Positions 12,290-24,409 are shown, numbered from the stretch's first letter. The stretch is DNA of 64,000 bases from Carex sylvatica (GCA_964058845.1 CAXKVR010000147.1:1-64000); one strand, 5' to 3'. The notes: a model not told the origin generated them from the sequence alone. A program made the numbers and translations.

Positions 12290-13145
12290 TACGTATATTA
12301 ATGTAAATTTGTTATAATATTAGAGAAAGAGTTATTGGAAAATTATTTATCTTGACAATCCTGATTATATTTTGAAATTAATTGAAATAAAGTAGAAAGT
12401 TTAAATTGGAACTTATAAGTATATTTTTGGCCATGCGTAACGTACTAACTAAATTTCATGTTGAATATTGTTTAGTGATGAATTTATTAAGCATTAAATT
12501 TATATCATTGAAAATTTAAATTATTTATTTTAAATAGTAAAACATGTGTAAAAACGCTTAATTATTTCTAGGAATGATATATGCAACTTTTTTTTTTAGG
12601 AAATAGAATGAACGGTAAATATTGGAGAAAAAAAAAGTGCCATGTCATCAAATTTTTAGTCCGGATAATCGTTGCCTATAATTAGATATGACAAAAAATA
12701 TTTTAAGATCATTTATTTGACATGACCTGCATCCTTTCTATGAGATCTATTTTTGTTGCTTAAGCTTTTTGTGTGATTCATCTAACACCATTCACAATTT
12801 TTAGATGATTCTCCCATTTAAAATCGTTCAAACTTTGTTGTTTGTACATACAAATTTGCACTAGGATAGATCACTAGGCAATATAAATTCTTTTTATATT
12901 TACTAAAAACTCTTATTTTATATATATTGAGGTTGAAACATTGGAGAAAACAAATGAAAAAGGTAATAATTTATTTATTCTTTGGAGTTAATTTTTTTTT
13001 TCAATTAATGTTGAATGCTGGTGAGAATAAATGAAGTGAACAATGAACCGTTTGTTTTGCTAATTGGAACAAAATAATTAATCTGGTTCATTCTTTATAT
13101 TTTTTATAACATAAAATGTTATTATGATAATGAACTTTATGTGGA
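12290..13145 (+). repeat. Dispersed repeat X, copy 2 (longest continuous)
   Basis: Contains both the upstream part (AGAGAAAGAGTTATTGG, TTATCTTGACAA, GCATTAAATTTATATC) and the downstream part with the anchor TTGACATGACCTGCATCC at 12717. This is the best single copy for defining that portion of the family. Confidence 0.6.
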
Positions 13146-13653
13146 AAACCGAAATACTGAACTAGATAAAATGATAAAATTTTGTTCTAAGCCTCGTTGA
13201 ATATATTTATATAGATACAATTAATCTTATTTTATAATGTTTATATAAATGAAGACGGATAGTTACTTAATTTATTTACATAATTATTTTGGATAAACAA
13301 ATTGCAAGATTTAGCATATGCAATTGAGAAGTAACCGTGTACATTTTGTGTTGATATTTTGTGTGAATGAATGCATATGCAGTTGAGGAGCAACCGTGTA
13401 CATTTTGTATTCTTTAATGGCATGCTGACAAAGTTGTAGTGTTTTCAAAATGTTTGGAGATATAAAAATTCGAAAATTATTGCAGGATATAAAAGAAAAT
13501 AATAAGTGAAGCTAATAAAATTATAGTTTTTAGATTAGTGGCTTGTTGTTATTCCGATAATAGAACATTCCTTCTAGAATAACTAAAATTAGAATTTCCT
13601 TATACCTGTAATTTAAAACAATAGACAAATACTAATAACTATGTAAAAAATAT
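13146..13653. other. Spacer before copy B
   Basis: No gene. A phrase of about 30 bp containing GCAATTGAGAAGTAACCGTG (13319) repeats imperfectly at 13379, giving a local direct repeat of about 60-bp period. Confidence 0.45.
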
Positions 13654-14099
13654 ACACAATCTAGTGTGTAGGTTAATAATTTAGAATTTTTTTTTTTAAT
13701 TTCCTCTTCAATTTGTACTAAATCTTAATTTATACAGGTATAATTGAACCGTGTGCAATTAGCACCTTGACAATTTTCATCAGACATAATCAAAATTAAA
13801 TTCGAATTCAAGTGCATACAATTCAGATATTATCCGCATAAAATCAATTTATTAATTTATTTTTTCTAGCACCCTAGCTATGAAATGAGAAATTCTAATC
13901 GAACAAGATTTCTATATGGTTTGGATATGAACCGTGTGAAATGAGAAAACAATTCACTTGTACTCTTCTTTTATTTACAATCCAGTTAATTTTCAACATA
14001 AATCACTGGTCGATGCGTCGATCGGTCGGGAGAAAATTGTAGTTATATAATCATCCAATCAACTATATATAGTCGATCGAGTTCTTCGGAATAATTATT

Positions 14100-16612
14100 A
14101 TACTCCCTCTTATGTAAAATCTGTCAGAATTTCTATCTGCATCCTGAATACCCTGAAAAATAAATAAAAAGGAAAATTTGCAGATTTAACATCTTAAAAT
14201 ACACTGTTTTTGTTTTACCAAATAACATGCACAATTTTGTTTTCGTTTTTATATGCTGCCATTGGCAGAATAGAAAAAGCGAGCTTCTTACGATATTTCA
14301 ACAAAATGACCTATTTTGTATCGTACGAATGTTTTATCAGAAATAAGAAATTGAATGAAATCTAAATAATGGATTTGTACCTCTAAATTGGTAATCGTAA
14401 CATTCTGACCAATTCATGCATTTTTTATCAATAACACATTACCTGCAATAGAAATAGTTTAGAAAAATTAATTGTTATAATTTGATTTTATGAATAATAT
14501 TTGTAACACGACATAAAGATCTTGATTAAACATATCAACCTAAAGTTATCAAGATATTAAAATAGATAAGCAAAAGGCATCCAAGAAGTATATATTTTCT
14601 GCTGCATCATTTATATTTAAACAATTAAATTAATTCTCTAACAATTACAAACATTAATATAAACAATTGATAAAATTCTCTAACCTTATAATTGTGCTCT
14701 CTCCAATTCTGATTGGAATCACTGACATACTTGGTCTCTCAGCATCAGTTTCATAGAAGTCAGCACTAAACATAACTGTATTCCTGCATCAATTGCACCA
14801 TAAAACAAAATCTTATATATATATAAAGCATAAATACCCAGTATCATATAGGTCATGAAGTGATAAAACAGATAGTATGAGAATTAATGTTTAAAAATTA
14901 GATTTCAGCATCTAAAGTATATTTTGTCTAAATTACGAAAAGTATGTATACTTCATGTATTAAAATATTAATAACAATTAAATCAATTACATACCAGCGA
15001 GGTCTCTTTTCCTAAACCACTCATGCCAAATTTGAAGCGAATTCTATTCTCCATTAGAAATGACAAAGCCTCATGAGTGTCTACATTACAAGAATTAAAA
15101 ATGGGTTATAACATATTAAGAACAATTGTGCCAGGGCTGAAAAAAAAAATATATATGCTAAGACATTAATTGATAAGTTATTTTTTGGAGACTGAGATCA
15201 TCAAAATGTCATTTTGGTCATAATATTTGGATTTAATTAAGGATTTTCAAAGCGGGTGTGAAGAAAAGTATGCAGTTGATTATTATATCCATTATGCCAA
15301 TAAGAACAATGACTTCTTATAAGCATAATAAACAGATTGAGCATTTTCAGCCAATTCAAAAAAAAAGGTAAGAACTACACTGAAAATGTTAGATGAATAA
15401 GAGTTCATTATTTTTCATCCATTTTTCCATGTATGTTTATGCTTTTTTATTATTGTCATTAAAAAAAAACTCCGCGAAAATCAAATGACCGAAGCAACAT
15501 TCTAAGAAAATCAAATGATAATACAAACTCTCGCAAACAATGGAGGCGATATTATGTTTTGAGGACAACTAATTAAGCCTAAACCTTGTATACGTATCTC
15601 AATACTAATTTAAATATCCAAGTAAGATGTGTCTAAGTTTTCCTATAATATATTTGCGAGATGTACAATAGAAAAAAAACTTTCTTAATTAGCAAGGTAT
15701 CAAAAACTATTACTAGTTCCATATCCTATCTTACTAATAATTTATATAGTCTATTCCAGTATTGGTTTAGAATCTTTAGAATTATTTTTTTCACATATTT
15801 ACTCTGAAGACATTTTTTAATAGTAAATTTGGAATGACGCTTGAGAGGTCAATGGCTAAGGTTGTCACAACTTCATAAAAAAATTTAACATTCAATAAGA
15901 GTGCTGGTTTCAGCTAAGAGTTCGTGTCCCCTCAGGTACTTGAGGTACAATTTTAAAAGATGGACGGTCCAGATTAATTTCAGCCGAGCCAAACTCAATC
16001 CGGAGCCAGTTGGAACTGTATGGGATATGGGTCTGCTTTCATATTCGTGCCACATGAAAAGAACGATCCACATTTGTGACTTGCACCTCAGGTACCTGGG
16101 GTGATACGGATTCTTCGGGTAATGGGAACCAGCCAATCAATTACCAGGTGCCAATAATTAAAGCTTGTATTTTATTTTTCCTTTTCCTTTTTTTTTGTTG
16201 CTATTAATTATAACAATTATGCAATGGTCCCTGCAACAAACAGCTTACAAGTTACAGCCCTTATATCCTATTTGCTTAAAATTTGTACAAGACATCTCAG
16301 TATTGTTTCTTTAAATTAATCATCTCCAGTTTAGATAAACTTAACCGATTTTTGCTCAATTGAACAAAATTAACATCAACAAAAGAAGGGATGAAGACAT
16401 GATTTCATTTGGTACTCATGTTCACTAAATCGTACTGATACCCAAGTTCAAATTTCAAAGAGCACCTATTAATAAAAAAAAAAAGCCGATAGGAGCAACG
16501 GAATTACCTCAGAGACGGTAGATCAGGTGATCTTCTCTCCTACACGCAGCCAATCTTCTCCTGTTTCTGTTGATCTCTCTGTGTGTCTCTCTCACTCTTC
16601 AAATGAAGTTTC
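14100..16612 (-). pseudogene. Exon-like blocks of the same unrecognised gene, copy B
   Basis: Counterparts of the copy A blocks lie on the minus strand at about 14998-15082, 14690-14785, 14385-14445 and 14100-14155, with a CT-rich leader block at 16506-16610 again followed by GTAATT. The open frames and flanking AG/GT dinucleotides are kept. The changes relative to copy A include conservative and non-conservative replacements in near-equal number. No start codon leads into these blocks and the phases do not join, so I see no evidence of a working protein. Function unknown. Confidence 0.28.
15928..16101. mobile_element. Small inverted-repeat element (MITE-like), copy 2
   Basis: Orthologous to 2466-2632 within the segmental duplication. 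Its inverted ends are better preserved here (CCCCTCAGGTACTTGAGG and CCTCAGGTACCTGGGG). Open frames across it on both strands merely reflect its inverted structure and higher GC. Confidence 0.55.
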
Positions 16613-17673
16613 TGGAGTCCCCTTTTTAGGTCGGATATGTGGTCTGTATATATCTTCTTTTTATGTGTTATTTGTTCTTTTATGAGATGTTAGGTGAAAT
16701 TTCAATTACAAAGTGTTTTATGATATGTTAGATCGAATTGAAGTTACAAAGATTTAAATTAGGTAGACATAAGTTAGGTTGATCTCAATTGTTTTTATTT
16801 GATGAAAATTTAAAATTAATAGGATTTAAATACAACAAAGAGAGAAAATAATAAAAATACATTATTTTTGTTAACAATAAATTACAGATGAAATAAGTGC
16901 TTTAATTTGGACCGACTTACAGTTAAATTTGCATCATTTTAAGCTGATCTAAATATTTTATATTTGACAGCTTAAATTCTTTAGTTATAGATTAATTCTT
17001 TGAGCTACTGTGCTCCGTCAAGCCAACTCACGCTCTTGTCCGCTTAAATATGGTTAGTTTTTTAAATTTAATTTTTTAAAGATATTTATAAAAAATTCGG
17101 TAAAATCACTATATAATTTCAACAATTTTTCACAATGATTCTCATCCCCGATCACAGCTTATGAGGAAAAGACAAAGAGAGAAAAAAAGTCTTGTAAATC
17201 ATTCACCTGCAAAATATATAAAATAAAGGTTATTAGATTTTAAGCATTGGTGCAAGCAAATAGAAAAATAAATTGGTGTTTGTGGATTGGCTTTAAAAGA
17301 GTTTTAATACATGCCTTTTAATTTCATTTAAATTCGCATCAGCATGCAAAAAGTACTTAGAAAAATGTTCATTGTTATTTGTTTGTTAATTAATTAAAGT
17401 AACCTAAAATCTGTTGCGGTTCTTGCGTATTATGTTACATTTTTTTTGTTGCTATTAGTCAAAGCTTAACTATTAAGTCATAATTGTTGGATCATAATCT
17501 AATGTTGACCATATATGTGATATAATTATGAATTGTATGCTGTCATTTATGACTGTTCAACTAAGTGATCTATATCCGAACTTTTTATTCATAATAAATA
17601 GGAAAAAAAAAGAAAATTAAAAAAAAAAAAGATTGAACAGTATTGGTAAAAATGAGAAGACAAATATACAGTA

Positions 17674-17800
17674 TGGCATCCCACCCGGACGCCATACAGT
17701 ACCGCAACATGATGTACAGATTAGCATTCGGTGCTTTTAAATTTATACTCACTAATAAACTCGCCACGCGTCAGAAATACTTGCTCACTCATTTGTGACA
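17674..17800 (+). pseudogene. F-box-like N-terminal fragment, copy B
   Basis: Counterpart of 4609-4740, with ATG at 17674 (MASHPDAIQYRN...) and the same stop position, so the frame survived in both duplicates despite several replacements. The downstream F-box/LRR part present at 4955-5256 is absent here, because the duplication ends at about 17950. Confidence 0.3.
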
Positions 17801-17950
17801 TCATTTTAGTTCATTGTTTTATACTACCACTTAATCACTCTTCCGTGAACTCTCTAGACTTCCTGACATTAATATTATATGAGACAGAAAAAAAATTAAG
17901 ATGTTGTGCTATCTGCACACTCATTTCTTCATACAGCCCCATCATGTCAT

Positions 17951-19495
17951 TTTAAGTGAGATACATTCATAGCTGCATTATTTTTCATTTGAATACTGCC
18001 AAAATATTTGAAGCCCAACTAGGAACACTCCAATTCGGCCCATGCAATCAAATTGATTTTTAATTCGGATGATCTATCCTTCATTCGGTTTGATTTATGC
18101 TCCAACTAACTCCAATTGATTTGGGCCATTTCAATTTCAATTGATTTTGTTTCTTCTTTTTTTTACTTCAATGAAGCCGTGAACATGGCTCTCAATTTGA
18201 TGATTTAAATAGATGTATCCATTTCAAATTATAACGGACACCTCCATTTCTCATTTTATTTAATTTTCAAAATTCAATAACTCTCCAACCATTTTGAGTT
18301 AGAAAATATATAATATATCAAAATTCATGATTATTTGAGTATAATTTAGTTAAGAATTTTATTTTGTGGAATTTGTTTTCTATTTTGTGGATTTGTACCA
18401 ATTAACGTATGATTGTCATATTAATTGGTAAATTTTAATTTAATTAAATGGTATCTTCGTCCAGATAATTATTTTCATCCTTTTTAGGGTACAATAATTC
18501 CATAAAAAGATGCGGAAATGAAATTATTTAATAATCAAAATGATAACATTTCAATCTCAGATTGGAACAATAAACATCATAAAAGAAAAAACAATAAAAA
18601 TAAAATAAATGGAGGATATAGCTACTGTGTCATGAAACTGATGCTTAACTGAAATGTATAAATTACATTTTTTTTTCTTCTTCATTGAACCAGATAACAC
18701 CTCACATAATAATACGTTTGTTTATTCTCACAGTGTTCATCGATTGAGCTTCTTTTATCTAGACTATTATTATATTCCATTGTTTTACTGTTGGTGGAGA
18801 CCTTGAAATAGAACTCATTAATGATTTTTTTTTTTTTTTTTGCTTTGTTATACTAAGGAATTCACACTCTGAAACGAAGAGAGTACATCTGTTTTTATAA
18901 TGTTTCAAGTGACATTTCACATTCTCCAAGGAAAACTTTGTTCTTGTTCTCTTATATTCATATCTATGGGGAAACGTTTTGAAATATGAATGGTATATCT
19001 GTGTTATATGAAGTATTCATATACATATAAAACATGTTTTCAGAAATAACAATTACTTTTTACTTGAATTGTGAAAGGTTACTTCAAACATTTGTTCAAA
19101 AGGTTTCAGTGTGAAACATGCAATATTTACATTGGTTATATGAAGTATTCATCTATACATTAGAAATTGAATTTCTTAAATAACAATGATGTTTTCACAG
19201 TATTGATTGATGTTATATGACATACTTGATGTAATTCAAATTGTTTTGTGTTCACATGAAGAACAGTATTCATGTGATTATGAAAAATTAAGAGGCAAAC
19301 TCTATTAGTCATATAAATAAATTATATTGAGACAATCTTATATTATAATATCAATATGAATAAAAACAAATAATTAATTAACTCTACAAAAACATTGCAG
19401 ATTCAAAAAATTAAAGATCTTATTTATTTGCAAATTCAACATTTGTAAATCTGGTAGATGATGAAGGAAAACAAACTCTATGTGTGTGTTCATGT
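17951..19495. other. AT-rich intergenic sequence
   Basis: No gene seen. Positions 18490-18605 carry a short ttccatag remnant and the conserved tail of that repeat family, ending in a phrase (TATAGCTACTGTG) similar to 43535 and 40777. A T18 run lies near 18825. Confidence 0.5.
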
Positions 19496-19496
19496 G

Positions 19497-19615
19497 TAAA
19501 GATGCCACAATGATTTGGCAGATGATCTATCAAGGAAAGGAAGAATACATGGCTGGAATCACCTAGCCATACATTCCCCTGTTTCGATTTGTAAGAAGGC
19601 TTTTACTAGTGATAT
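19497..19615 (+). pseudogene. RNase H-like tail of a retroelement, fragment
   Basis: One frame reads CHNDLADDLSRKGRIHGWNH and continues about 20 more residues. The pattern N..AD.LS+.GR resembles the C-terminal end of the RNase H domain carried by plant LINEs (RVT_3 type). Only this tail is visible, and the Mutator-type MITE follows at once at 19625. A short match; confirm by protein search. Confidence 0.35.
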
Positions 19616-19624
19616 TAACTTATC

Positions 19625-19812
19625 GGAAATAAATCTGTTGTTATTCCAAAGAGATAACAGAATCTTGTTATTTCTATCTCAACTATTCAAAATTTTCTAT
19701 GCACAAATTTCAAGAAAAAATATGTTTTATACACGAATTTCAATAAAGATCAACAGCTGTGATCATAATAACAGTCTTGTTATCCCTTTGGAATAACAAC
19801 AATTTTATTTCC
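19625..19812. mobile_element. Mutator-type MITE (family M2), copy 1
   Basis: 188 bp with inverted ends GGAAATAAATCTGTTGTTAT and, reversed, GGAAATAAAATTGTTGTTAT. It is flanked by a perfect 9-bp duplication, TAACTTATC (19616-19624 and 19813-19821). A 9-bp duplication is the mark of Mutator-like elements. Copy 2 is at 49268-49457. Confidence 0.85.
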
Positions 19813-20085
19813 TAACTTATCAGGAAATTAATCACTCCCTGTTTGAAGTGCGCTGTAACTAACTTAATTACGCATTTTTTATAACAAAAAAAAAAAAAAA
19901 ACACGGTCCTTTAACTATTTTATTTGGATACCATGCACAAAATGTGAACAAGGACTCAGTTATTTTGTTATAACTTTATACTCCAAAAAAAGTTATATAA
20001 TATGAAATAGAATGAATCAAATGAGTAGGGTAGCGCTGAATAATAAGGTGGCTTTTTATCTAGTAGGACTATTGTTTTATGAGTA

Positions 20086-20165
20086 GGGTTCAAATGTCCT
20101 TATTTTTTTTGCCTCTTTCATACCTTCATTGTCTCTTTCATACTTCCATCTTGGTTTTTTTTTTA
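20086..20165. mobile_element. Fragment of MITE family M3
   Basis: Begins GGTTCAAATGTCCTTATTTT, matching the left end of the complete element at 32066-32472. Only one end is present. Confidence 0.4.
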
Positions 20166-20277
20166 AAGTCAGTGAGCATAGCTCAACTGACAATTTTATT
20201 GAAAATTCAATTACAAAAACAGTAAGAAATAAATATATACATATTTACATATTTGTAAAAAGAAAAAGCTCTTTACT

Positions 20278-21172
20278 CCGTCTTGTTCCTATGATCAGAG
20301 GCTCCTCTGCCAATTGTCAATCTCAATTGCAGTGGTATGCTCTTTGCCTTAGATGTGAACAAATGCCTGTTACGCTCTCGCCATGCACAAAGCCCAACAG
20401 CCCGAGGTCCATACCGAGTCCCAGAGTTTGATCATCGATTGAACCATGCGTTTCTTTGCTTCCCACCATAGATCAACGATCTTCTCGTGTTGATGTAAAT
20501 CTATCCTCAGGTTATACCTGAATAGAATCATTCTCCAAAACCCCAATGCAAAGGTGCATGTAAATAACAGGTGGTTCATTGTCTCCATGCATGCCAACAT
20601 CCATCAAGGCAGAGATGACAACCAAGATTAACCTGACATCCTCGTTGGCTCAGTTCCTCCTGTGTTAAGAGGCTTTCTTGGAATATAATCCAGATGAAAA
20701 CTCTAACCTTATGTGGAGCCTTTAATTTACAAATGATGCCATTTTGCGTGCTACGTGCCCCTCTGTCATGAATCATCGAGTAGGCCGATGAAGTAGTGAA
20801 ATTTCCATGTGTTGTCCATCGCCAGTGTATAATAGGAAGATCTTCATCCGGTCTTATTGATGATTTGTTAAAAGGCATACAAGTGGAAATATTTTTGAGA
20901 AAATCGGATGGGTTAGTATCCTCAGTTATTTGTGATGTGGAAGTAATACCATGCAACCGTGCTATCTCCTGAGCCCAAAGGCTTTGTGAATCTCTGTCAA
21001 TTTTCCAAAGCCATTTCGTTAGAAGTGCCTCATTTTGAACTTCTAAATGGAGGATCCCCATGCCTCTATTTTTCTTGAGTGTACAAACTGTCGGCCAATT
21101 GACCAAATAATTAATCCCTTTGCATGTGTCATTGTCTTTCCATAGAAAGACTGTACGTGCTTTGTCAATGTG
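20278..21172 (-). pseudogene. LINE reverse transcriptase, C-terminal part with zinc domain
   Basis: Starting near 21172 on the minus strand, the frame reads HIDKARTVFLWKDND..., the post-catalytic FLW segment of plant LINE reverse transcriptases, then NEALLTKWLWKI. Further on come TTSSAYSMIHD, KAPHKVRVFIWIIFQESLL and LSQRGCQVNLGCHLC, the hallmark order of the reverse-transcriptase zinc-binding domain (zf-RVT). A frameshift near 20590 moves the continuation (METMNHLLFTCTFALGFW) to another frame. A second near 20388 moves WRERNRHLFTSKAKSIP to a third. The catalytic domain is missing upstream. Non-functional remnant, probably 5'-truncated. Confidence 0.8.
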
Positions 21173-21283
21173 CACAACAACAAGGTAGAAACTTTTCGCG
21201 AGAGAAAAATGGCATCTATGACGGTATTTGGTCGCTAAAATTCACTTTTTACCCTCGCGAAAAGTACCTACCTTGTTGTTGTG
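21173..21283. mobile_element. CACTA-like mini-element (family M4), copy 1
   Basis: 111 bp. Ends CACAACAACAAGGTAG and CTACCTTGTTGTTGTG form an inverted repeat that continues inward through ACTTTTCGCGAG. A perfect 3-bp duplication, GTG, flanks it (21170-21172 and 21284-21286), as expected for CACTA-type insertion. It sits inside the LINE relic: LINE-like sequence continues on its other side. Confidence 0.75.
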
Positions 21284-21286
21284 GTG

Positions 21287-21360
21287 GTTGGTCACACCTT
21301 AATTTGGATAATTTCATAGCCTGCATGTAATGAAGCGAAGGGCCGAAAGAACTCTCCTCT
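21287..21360 (-). pseudogene. Upstream continuation of the LINE relic
   Basis: Minus-strand frame reads SSFGPSLHYMQAMKLSKLRC, matching the pattern Y.MQ..KLP....C that precedes IDK.RR.FLW in plant LINE proteins. Together with 20278-21172 it shows that the mini-element landed within the LINE. A few extra bases at the junction put the two parts out of frame. Confidence 0.55.
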
Positions 21361-21479
21361 TGTTGTATTACCATAGTTGTTGTACTGTGTAATTAACCAA
21401 TAACCATGACATATAATTTCCATTCGAGTCAAATTAAATATGCAAATCAGTTGTGTTTTTAAGATAGTTTTTGAAATAT

Positions 21480-21870
21480 CTGCCAGATTAAAATTATGCA
21501 GCCTAAATTACGAGAACGATAGCAATTATATAAACTATTTATCACGTACAGTGCCTAAAAATATAACACATATTTATGTAAAATTTGTTTAATATTTTAG
21601 AGAAATATTTATTGGATAATGTTTATCTTAACAATTTTAATAATATTTTTTAAAGTTAATTAAGTAAGTTTAAAAAAAAATGGAACTTATAAGTTTTTTT
21701 TTGGCATATACGTAACGTGCAAACTAAATTTCATGTAATTTGAATATTATTTAGTAAAGAATCTATTAAGCATTAATTTAATATTAGTGAAAATTTTAAT
21801 TGTTTAATGAATAGTAAAACATCTATAAAAATACTTAATTACTTGTAGGGGATGATATATGTACCATATT
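21480..21870 (+). repeat. Dispersed repeat X, copy 3 (upstream part)
   Basis: Shares the ordered phrases of 12290-12560 (ACAGTGCCTAAAAATATAAC, TTATCTTAACAATTTT, AACTAAATTTCATGTAATTT). The downstream anchor part is missing. Confidence 0.5.
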
Positions 21871-22059
21871 TTATAATTTTGACGATTTTACTTTTGAATC
21901 CTGATAACAATCTCCGCAGCTTTATTCCTGCAAAAAAACTCCACACAAACTGTCAAAAAAATAATTGAGGGACCGCTCAATCATTAATAAGAGTTTAGAA
22001 AATTATTAGTATTTAACTTAAAGCATCAAAATATTTATCTTGAATTTGTAAAGTATTAA

Positions 22060-23460
22060 TCCGTCTGCAATGATCTCTATTTATGAAAGAATAGATCAAT
22101 CTATCAGTTGTCTCCGCACAAAATTTTCTTTTTTTTTAATCATCCCCGCACAATTGGAGACCATTAAATAAACAATCCCCTCATAAATACTTGTCATTTA
22201 TCGCCGCACAAAATTTTCATTTTTTCTGGATTGTCCCCGCACAATTGTGGACCATTAAATAAACAATCCCCTCACCCAATGATAAATATTTCTCAGACAT
22301 ATAAATACTTGTCAGACATAATGATAAATACTTTATGTTAAATGGATAAATACTTCTCATACATAATTGTAACTTTCAGTAAAACAACAATGAGAAATAT
22401 TTTTAAGACATAATGATAAATACTTTATGTTACATGGATAAATACTTTATGTTACATATAAGTTGTTACATGGATCGAAATTTAACTAAGAATTTTTATT
22501 CTCTATTATGTATGTATGCACATATAAGTTGATCCTTGTATTTTTTTTATTGGAGATGCAATTTTGTTGGAGACCTTTAACCAAGAGACATCATGTCATA
22601 GATCACATGAACACTTTTTTTTTGATATGTTGGATCTAATACAACTAAGTATGTATGAAATTTCGATCCAAACTAGATCGTAACCAAACGTGTTGGCAAC
22701 ATGAACTCAACTTTACAAAGTGGTAAGGATATAACTTTTATACAAACATTGTATTGGATCCTGAGGAGTATATATTATGTTTTATCACATAGGATTGCAT
22801 GTACAAAAGGCTATGTATATATATATATGTTGAACGAATTGTAATCTGTTAGTATTTTCTATGATTTTATATGAATTCATATATAATAATCGGCCCTACG
22901 GAAGTTTATTGTATATTTTTCATATAAATAATTTAAACCATATAATGTTATTTTTTTTTAATAATTGGTTGTTATCAATTTTTATCAACTTTAAATTGCA
23001 ATTTTCAATAAAATATATGTATGCCATACACAACGATAAATACTTCTCAGGAGCAATGATAAATACTTGTCAGAAACAATGATAAATACTTTCTTGAACT
23101 TTGTTCTTCAACTTATTAATAAGTAGTGTTTAATCAAATCAAAGTATTATCATGTCAGAGACAATGATAAATACTTGTCAGAAACAATGATAAATTCTTT
23201 CTTAAACGTTGATAAATAGATAAGCATTTATTAACGGGGATTGTTATTAGATGACAGCATAATTAATGCAGGGATTATTATTAAAGGAAAATATAATTAA
23301 TGCGGAGATTGTTATTAAATGAAAGTCTAATTTAATGCGGAGATAAATCGAAATTATTAGCGAAATAAATGAGAGGATAAATGACTGTTAAGAAATTTAA
23401 TATTGAGGAGAGAGAGTGCGGGGGAAAAAGGGGGACAGGGGTGAGGGGATTTGTATAATT
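22060..23460. repeat. Composite repeat with ATGATAAATACTT motifs
   Basis: The motif ATGATAAATACTT, often followed by GTCAGA or CTCAGA, recurs about a dozen times in two clusters (22280-22445 and 23030-23215). On the left lie short blocks with AAACAATCCCCT (22170, 22260). On the right lie inverted counterparts (GGGGATTGTTATTA at 23237 and variants at 23275 and 23307). This looks like a transposon with subterminal repeats and an AT-rich centre. No coding sequence was found inside. Confidence 0.45.
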
Positions 23461-23527
23461 ATTCTTAACTTTTAAGTAATCCTCCTCGATCAATATCTAA
23501 AAAATCAGAAGATGATAAATGCCTTTA

Positions 23528-24033
23528 GAGCATCTATATCTTAGCAACTCAAATGAGTTTCTAAATCATTGTTAACTATTTTTTAGAAATTAGTCTCTAA
23601 AGTTTCTAACTCTTACATCTCTAAAATTAATTTAGAGTTTCTATTAAGTCACGTCAGTAATAAATTACAAGGTTTTAAATAGCGATTATAGTACTATAAC
23701 TTTTAAGGTCCAAAAATACTATAGCACAGCTATAGCGCACCCATAGCTAACTATTTAGAATCATTATAAAAGAAAAATGATAAATAAAGTTATAGCTTTT
23801 GAAGTCCGAAAAAACTATAGCACAGCTATAGCTAGCTATTTAGAACCCTGATAAATTATAAATGAGAAATAATTTGAGTCGATTATTTAATCAGCATGGA
23901 GTTTATAAACAGTTTCTTAATAAGAAACTTTATGCAGTTTCAAAATAAGAAAAATCTCTCACATCTCTAAAACTAAATTAAAAACTGTCACATCATATTA
24001 GAAACTCTCATAATACCAAAGATGTAGATGCTC
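23528..24033. mobile_element. Tourist-type MITE with nested hAT MITE
   Basis: Inverted ends GAGCATCTATATCTT and AAGATGTAGATGCTC, with a TTA duplication on both sides (23525-23527 and 24034-24036), as for PIF/Harbinger-derived Tourist elements. The GAGCATCT start is common in plants. Removing the nested element and one copy of its duplication leaves 315 bp. Confidence 0.8.
23668..23850. mobile_element. hAT-type MITE nested in the Tourist MITE
   Basis: 183 bp. Ends CAAGGTTTTAAATAGC and GCTATTTAGAACCCTG are inverted repeats (14 of 16). A perfect 8-bp duplication, ATAAATTA, flanks it at 23660-23667 and 23851-23858, typical of hAT elements. Its interior carries two inverted copies of CTATAGCACAGCTATAGC. 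Confidence 0.85.
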
Positions 24034-24134
24034 TTACAATCTTAAATAAATAAAAAATATAATTATAATCTGACTGCACAGCAAGTCTGTATAACTCATT
24101 AATAAATTTATGATAAAAAAAATCAGTGGTACGT

Positions 24135-24400
24135 TAATATTACAGTGAACAATAAAAATAGATAAGTTAAATTTTTTACTGACAACATGTGATTGGTTTT
24201 AGTCAGCTATTAGCCTATAACAGTTTTTAAATTACATAAGACCAAAAAAAATGATCACCGTATATAGTTTTTGTTTTCTTTGTTGGGATAGATCTCAGAA
24301 TATAAATCATATTTTTTCAAGTTAAGTCAGACTCTTTACTACCTGGGAGATTTATAATAATAGGTCGAAAAATTCTGCATCATCTGATCAATATTTGATG
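24135..24400 (+). repeat. Dispersed repeat X, middle part
   Basis: Shares AACATGTGATTGGTTTTAG, AAAATGATCACCGTATATAG and ATCTGATCAATATTTGATG with 31040-31360 and 31890-32640, where the same phrases precede the anchor part of the repeat. Confidence 0.5.
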
Positions 24401-24409
24401 ATTCACAAC

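Larger units (their letters stand above)
13654..17950. repeat. Segmental duplication, copy B
   Basis: Same-orientation counterpart of 1-4915. The offset shrinks from about 13,655 bp at the left end to about 13,035 bp at the right end, because copy A gained insertions. Copy B has about 125 bp of private sequence at 16975-17100 where copy A carries its 500-bp insertion. Both copies carry the MITE-like element and exon-like blocks at matching places, so these predate the duplication. Confidence 0.85.

Noticed and set aside
15885..16136. Overlapping 83- and 67-codon frames on both strands
   Set aside because: They coincide with the short inverted-repeat element, and the orthologous place at 2466-2632 does not keep the frames.
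22280..23215. CRISPR-like spaced repeats (ATGATAAATACTT)
   Set aside because: Spacing and motif are irregular, the genome is a plant, and the context is a transposon-like repeat.
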